Assembly (NCBI RefSeq): GCF_001482405.1
Contig: NZ_LPXO01000005.1
Span: forward strand, 186,001 to 250,000
Length of the DNA: 64,000 bases
Origin: Pseudoponticoccus marisrubri
GTDB taxonomy: Bacteria > Pseudomonadota > Alphaproteobacteria > Rhodobacterales > Rhodobacteraceae
Direction: 5' to 3'
In this document: one piece after another, positions 60,423 to 64,000 of the stretch
Numbering within the stretch: the first letter of the stretch is position 1
Layout of the letters: every line of letters begins with the position of its first letter
Made by a program: the position numbers and the translations under genes
Notes under the pieces: model-generated
What the model was told of the DNA's origin: nothing
Databases searched by the model: none
The model's input: the letters and a program-made list of their open reading frames with translations, nothing else

Positions 60423-63179
60423 TCAGGCGGCGCTGACGCGCACCGCGGCGAACTTGAACTCGGGGATCTTGCCATAGGGGTCCAGCGCGGGATTGGTCAG
60501 GATGTTGGCCGCCGCCTCGACATAGGCAAAGGGCAGGAAGACCATGTCCGGCGCCACCGCCCGGTCGGACCGCGCCATCAGCGTGATCCGCCCGCGCCGC
60601 GTCTCGAGCACCACGTCGCCGCCGGGGGCCACGCCCAGCTTGCGCAGGGTCGCCGGATGCAGCGAGCAGTTGGCCTGCGGCTCCACCGCGTCCAGCACGC
60701 GCGAGCGCCGGGTCATCGAGCCGGTATGCCAATGCTCCAGCTGCCGCCCGGTGGTCAGGACAAAGGGATACTCCGCATCGGGCTGCTCGTCCGGCGGGAT
60801 GACGCTGGCCGGGGTGAAACGCGCCCGGCCGCCCGCGCGCGGGAAGCCCTCGGCAAAGACGATGGGCTGCCCCGGATCCTCGGGCGAGAGCGAGGGATAG
60901 GTTACGGCACCTTCCTGCTCCAGCCGGTCCCAGGTGATGTTGTCGAGCGATTTCATCCCCTGCTTCATCTCGGCAAAGACGTCGCGCGGATGGGCGTAGT
61001 GCCAGCCCAGCCCCAGCCGGTTGGCCAGGTCCACGGTGATCGCCCAATCCTCGCGCGCATCGCCCGGCGGGGCCACGGCCCGGCGGCCCAGCTGCACCTG
61101 CCGGTTGGTGTTGGTGACGGTGCCGGTCTTCTCGTAGAAGGCCGCGGCGGGCAGGATGACATCGGCGTAATTGGCCGTCTCGGTCAAAAAGATGTCCTGC
61201 ACGACAAGATGGTCGAGCCCGGCCAGCGCGGCACGGGCATGTTCCACATCGGGGTCCGACATGGCCGGGTTCTCGCCCAGAATGTACATGCCGCGGATCG
61301 CGCCCGCATGCACCGCGTCGAGGATCTCGGTCACGGTCAGCCCTTTCTCGGGCGATACCGCGTCATCGCCCCAGATCCCGGCAAAGGCGCTGCGCACGCC
61401 ATCATCGGTCACGCTCTGGTAATCGGGCAGGAACATCGGGATCAGCCCCGCATCCGAGGCGCCCTGCACGTTGTTCTGCCCCCGCAACGGGTGCAACCCG
61501 GCGCCCGGCTTGCCGACATTGCCGGTCATCAGCGCCAGCGAGATCAGGCAGCGCGAATTGTCCGTGCCGTGGATGTGTTGGCTGATGCCCATGCCCCAGA
61601 AGATCATGCCAGCCTGCGCGCCGGCAAAGACCCGTGCCACCTCGCGCACCGTGGCCGCGTCGATGCCGGTCAGGTCGGCCACCGCCTCGGGGGCGAAGCC
61701 GGCCAGGTGCTGCTTCTCATGCTCCCAATTCTCGGTGAAGCGGTCGATATAGGCCTGATCGTACAGCCCTTCCTCGACGATCACCGACATGATCGAATTG
61801 AGCAACGGCACATCGGCGCCGGGCCGAAACTGCAGCATGTGGCTGGCATAGCGCCTCAGCCCGACGCCGCGGGGGTCCATTACAATCAGCTTGCCGCCGC
61901 GCCTGGTGAACTGCTTGAAGAAGGTTGCGGCCACGGGGTGGTTCTCGACCGGGTTTGCGCCGATCACGATGGCCACGTCGGCATTCTCGATCTCGTTGAA
62001 GGTCGCGGTCACCGCGCCCGAGCCCACATTCTCCATCAGCGCCGCGACCGAGGAGGCGTGGCAGAGCCGCGTGCAATGGTCCACGTTGTTGTGGCCGAAC
62101 CCCTGCCGGATCAGCTTCTGGAACAGGTAGGCCTCTTCGTTGGAGCATTTGGCGCTGCCGAACCCGGCCACGCTCTGCCCGCCATGGGCGTCACGCAGAC
62201 GCGCCAGACCCTGCGCCGCGGCGTCCAGCGCCTCCTCCCAGGTCGCCTCACGGAAATGGGTGGAGGGGTCGGACGGGTCCACGTTCAACCCCTTGGGCGC
62301 ATCCGCGCGACGGATCAGCGGCGTGGTCAGACGGTGGGGGTGGTGGATGTAGTCGTACCCGAAGCGCCCCTTGACGCAGAGCCGCCCCTCGTTCGCGGGG
62401 CCGTTGATGCCCTCGACCTTCTTGACGGCGCCGTCCTTGACCTTGAGCGAGACCTGGCAGCCCACGCCGCAGAACGGGCAGACGCTGGCGATCTCGGCGT
62501 CGAAATCGCGGCTGTCACCGCGCTGGTCGGCATCGACCACGCTGGCCTCCATCAGCGCGCCGGTGGGGCAGGCCTGCACGCATTCGCCGCAGGCCACGCA
62601 GGTCGAATCCCCCATCGGGTCGGCCATGTCGAAGACCGGAAAGGCGTCATGTCCGCGACCGGCCATGCCGATCACGTCATTGACCTGTACCTCGCGGCAG
62701 GCGCGGACGCACAGGTTGCACTGGATGCAGGCATCGAGATTGACCCGCATCGCCACGTGGCTGTCATCGAGCAGCGGGATCCGCTCGGCATCCATGGTGG
62801 GAAAGCGGCTTTCGGCGATGCCGGTCGCCTCGGCCATGTCCCAGAAATGCGCCCCGGCATCATGGGCCACCTCGCGTTCGGGCATGTCGGCCAGCAGCAG
62901 TTCCATGACCAGCTTGCGGCTCGTCTCGGCCCGCGCGCTGTCGGTGCGCACCTGCATCCCCTCGCTGGGCGCACGGCAGCAGGAGGCGGCGAGCACGCGC
63001 TCGCCTTCGATCTCGACCATGCAGGCGCGGCAATTGCCGTCGGACCGATAGCCCTGCTGATCCTTGTGGCACAGATGCGGGATCACCGTGCCGGCGCGCT
63101 TGGCCACCTGCCAGATCGTCTCGCCCGGGGCGGCCGTGACGGTCTGCCCGTCGAGGGTGAAGGAAATCTTGTCGGTCAT
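60423..63179 (-). CDS. fdsA: NAD-dependent formate dehydrogenase alpha subunit (molybdenum or tungsten)
   Basis: A 918-residue catalytic subunit that oxidises formate to CO2. N-terminal [2Fe-2S] site in HLCHKDQQGYRSDGNCRACM, two [4Fe-4S] sites in CIQCNLCVRACREV and CVACGECVQACPTGAL, and the proximal cluster in CPFCGVGC near residue 240. The molybdenum-ligand Cys and the catalytic His follow in DHCTRLCHASSVAA near residue 375. C-terminal molybdopterin domain from about 790 (VLTTGRQLEHWHTGSMTRRS). ATG 63179 has AGGTGA upstream. fdsB and a VOC gene precede it; no fdsC or fdsD follows. Confidence 0.94.
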   Translation of the reverse strand: MTDKISFTLDGQTVTAAPGETIWQVAKRAGTVIPHLCHKDQQGYRSDGNCRACMVEIEGERVLAASCCRAPSEGMQVRTDSARAETSRKLVMELLLADMPEREVAHDAGAHFWDMAEATGIAESRFPTMDAERIPLLDDSHVAMRVNLDACIQCNLCVRACREVQVNDVIGMAGRGHDAFPVFDMADPMGDSTCVACGECVQACPTGALMEASVVDADQRGDSRDFDAEIASVCPFCGVGCQVSLKVKDGAVKKVEGINGPANEGRLCVKGRFGYDYIHHPHRLTTPLIRRADAPKGLNVDPSDPSTHFREATWEEALDAAAQGLARLRDAHGGQSVAGFGSAKCSNEEAYLFQKLIRQGFGHNNVDHCTRLCHASSVAALMENVGSGAVTATFNEIENADVAIVIGANPVENHPVAATFFKQFTRRGGKLIVMDPRGVGLRRYASHMLQFRPGADVPLLNSIMSVIVEEGLYDQAYIDRFTENWEHEKQHLAGFAPEAVADLTGIDAATVREVARVFAGAQAGMIFWGMGISQHIHGTDNSRCLISLALMTGNVGKPGAGLHPLRGQNNVQGASDAGLIPMFLPDYQSVTDDGVRSAFAGIWGDDAVSPEKGLTVTEILDAVHAGAIRGMYILGENPAMSDPDVEHARAALAGLDHLVVQDIFLTETANYADVILPAAAFYEKTGTVTNTNRQVQLGRRAVAPPGDAREDWAITVDLANRLGLGWHYAHPRDVFAEMKQGMKSLDNITWDRLEQEGAVTYPSLSPEDPGQPIVFAEGFPRAGGRARFTPASVIPPDEQPDAEYPFVLTTGRQLEHWHTGSMTRRSRVLDAVEPQANCSLHPATLRKLGVAPGGDVVLETRRGRITLMARSDRAVAPDMVFLPFAYVEAAANILTNPALDPYGKIPEFKFAAVRVSAA

Positions 63180-63183
63180 CGGC

Positions 63184-63555
63184 TCACCTGTGCTGGTCGA
63201 TGAGGATCGGGTTGCCGTGGGGATCGGTGAGGGTCAGGCTGCCAGGGCCTTCGCCATCCTCGTCCACCTCGGTCACGAATGTCAGGCCGCGGGCGCGCAG
63301 CGCCTGTTGCAGCTCGCGGATGTCGGTGAACGCGTTCGTCTCCTGCCCCGACTGGTCCCAGCCCGGGTTGAAGGTCAGGATGTTGCGCTCGAACATGCCC
63401 TGGAACAGGTCGATGACGTGGTCGCCGTTCTTCAGGATCAGATAGCCCTGCGCTAGGTCGCCCCCCATGCTGTCAAAGCCGAGCTTTTCGTAGAAGGCGC
63501 GCGAGGCCTCGAGATCCTTCACCGCAAGGCTGACCGAGAAGGCGCCCAGGTCCAT
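63184..63555 (-). CDS. VOC-superfamily (glyoxalase/bleomycin-resistance-like) protein
   Basis: A 123-residue protein with the paired beta-alpha-beta modules of the VOC fold: [20 protein letters not shown] at the start, [18 protein letters not shown] in the middle and [16 protein letters not shown] at the end. The usual N-terminal metal His is replaced (VSLAV). ATG 63555 overlaps the fdsB stop (TGATG), and its stop is 4 bases before the fdsA start, so it is translated within the formate dehydrogenase operon. Function unknown; a cofactor- or chaperone-like role is possible. Confidence 0.85.
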   Translation of the reverse strand: MDLGAFSVSLAVKDLEASRAFYEKLGFDSMGGDLAQGYLILKNGDHVIDLFQGMFERNILTFNPGWDQSGQETNAFTDIRELQQALRARGLTFVTEVDEDGEGPGSLTLTDPHGNPILIDQHR

Positions 63556-64000
63556 CACGACACCTCGTCGGGGAAATGCTTCATGACAAGGCGGATCGGG
63601 TTCGGTGCGGCCTGTCCCAGCCCGCAGATCGAGGCATCGGTCATCACCGTGCAGAGATCCTGGAGCAGAGGACCGTCCCAGCGATCGGCCTGCATCAGCT
63701 TGACCGCCTTCTCGCAGCCGACCCGGCAGGGGGTGCACTGGCCGCAGCTTTCATCCTCGAAAAAGCGCAGCATGTTCAGTGCGGCGTCGCGGGCGCTGTC
63801 GTGATCCGACAGCACGACCACGGCGGCCGAGCCGATGAAGGTGCCATGCGGCTGCAACGTGTCGAAATCGAGCGGCACGTCATCCATCGTGGCCGGCAGC
63901 AGCCCCGAGGACGGGCCGCCCGGCTGGTAGGCCTTGAAGACGTGCCCCTCGGCCATGCCGCCCGCGGCCGCGATCAGCTCGGCGATGGTGGTGCCGGCGG
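63555..64000 (-). CDS. fdsB: NAD-dependent formate dehydrogenase beta subunit, partial (C-terminus only)
   Basis: The last 147 residues of a NuoF-like flavoprotein; the start lies beyond the right edge. It shows [13 protein letters not shown], then [18 protein letters not shown] (SLBB-region segment), and the [4Fe-4S] site [15 protein letters not shown] with the fourth Cys in [12 protein letters not shown]. It holds the FMN and transfers electrons to NAD. The gene should be preceded by fdsG beyond the window. Confidence 0.9.
   Translation of the reverse strand, partial: AGTTIAELIAAAGGMAEGHVFKAYQPGGPSSGLLPATMDDVPLDFDTLQPHGTFIGSAAVVVLSDHDSARDAALNMLRFFEDESCGQCTPCRVGCEKAVKLMQADRWDGPLLQDLCTVMTDASICGLGQAAPNPIRLVMKHFPDEVS

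Noticed and set aside
1-64000. tRNA, rRNA, CRISPR array, insertion sequence, prophage or integrase
   Set aside because: I looked for regular repeat-spacer patterns, transposase or integrase motifs and tRNA-like ends and saw none. Exact tRNA detection would need a covariance-model search.

Overview
The window is about 64 kb of very GC-rich, densely coded DNA. It has no rRNA, tRNA, CRISPR array, insertion sequence or phage gene that I can see. The protein families point to an alphaproteobacterium, most likely a Rhodobacterales (Rhodobacteraceae) chromosome or large replicon: many ABC and TRAP uptake systems, a fused 5-oxoprolinase/hydantoinase, a fused indolepyruvate ferredoxin oxidoreductase, an alphaproteobacterial threonine dehydrogenase, a clade I nos cluster with nosX, and an NAD-type molybdenum formate dehydrogenase. 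The genus cannot be read from the sequence. No gene-free stretch exceeds 300 bases; the longest gaps (about 160-210 bases, near 44.1, 55.2, 55.5 and 59.8 kb) are described in the entries around them.

Region 1 (1-21.8 kb) looks like one catabolic island. A PcaU/PobR-type IclR regulator (1111-1962) sits among divergent operons. These encode a solute-binding protein (cut by the window edge), an HcnA-HcnB fusion with an HcnC-like flavoprotein, a lambda-crystallin-type dehydrogenase, an SDR, a TIM-barrel isomerase, a DapA-family lyase, an old yellow enzyme, a second HcnC-like flavoprotein, a GabD-like aldehyde dehydrogenase, a five-gene oligopeptide ABC transporter and an M24 (X-Pro type) peptidase. 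Six copies of a three-half-site operator (GTTCG, 5 bp, CGAAC, 4 bp, GTTCG; one copy is partial) lie in exactly the intergenic regions that would control these operons. The best reading is import of peptides or opine-like compounds, release and oxidation of an amino or imino acid, and a DapA-type lyase plus aldehyde dehydrogenase step like the bacterial hydroxyproline pathway. The substrate is not proven. A GAF histidine kinase and a GST lie between the operons.

Region 2 (21.8-29.9 kb): a fused HyuA-HyuB 5-oxoprolinase faces a DctP-DctQ-DctM TRAP importer followed by a MarR-like regulator and a BASS-like membrane protein. A nested palindrome lies in the divergent promoter. Region 3 (29.9-35.2 kb): an opine-dehydrogenase-family gene heads a polyamine/opine-type ABC transporter operon. 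Region 4 (35.2-41.2 kb): a class V PLP enzyme, an MFS transporter with a histidine-rich tail, a flavin monooxygenase and two carboxymuconolactone-decarboxylase/AhpD proteins form a tightly overlapping operon divergent from an Lrp-type regulator. Region 5 (41.2-44.1 kb): kbl-tdh (threonine to glycine) with an XRE-cupin regulator and two copies of a GCGGA-N6-TCCGC operator.

Region 6 (44.1-52.9 kb): complete nosRZDFYLX for nitrous oxide reduction, with a perfect FNR/NNR-type box. Region 7 (52.9-59.7 kb): an acyl-CoA dehydrogenase/APH-kinase pair, a 40-residue basic protein with a strong terminator, and the fused indolepyruvate ferredoxin oxidoreductase divergent from an Lrp regulator. Region 8 (59.9-64 kb): a secreted protein of unknown function, then the formate dehydrogenase operon (fdsA, an inserted VOC gene, and the C-terminal part of fdsB running off the window).
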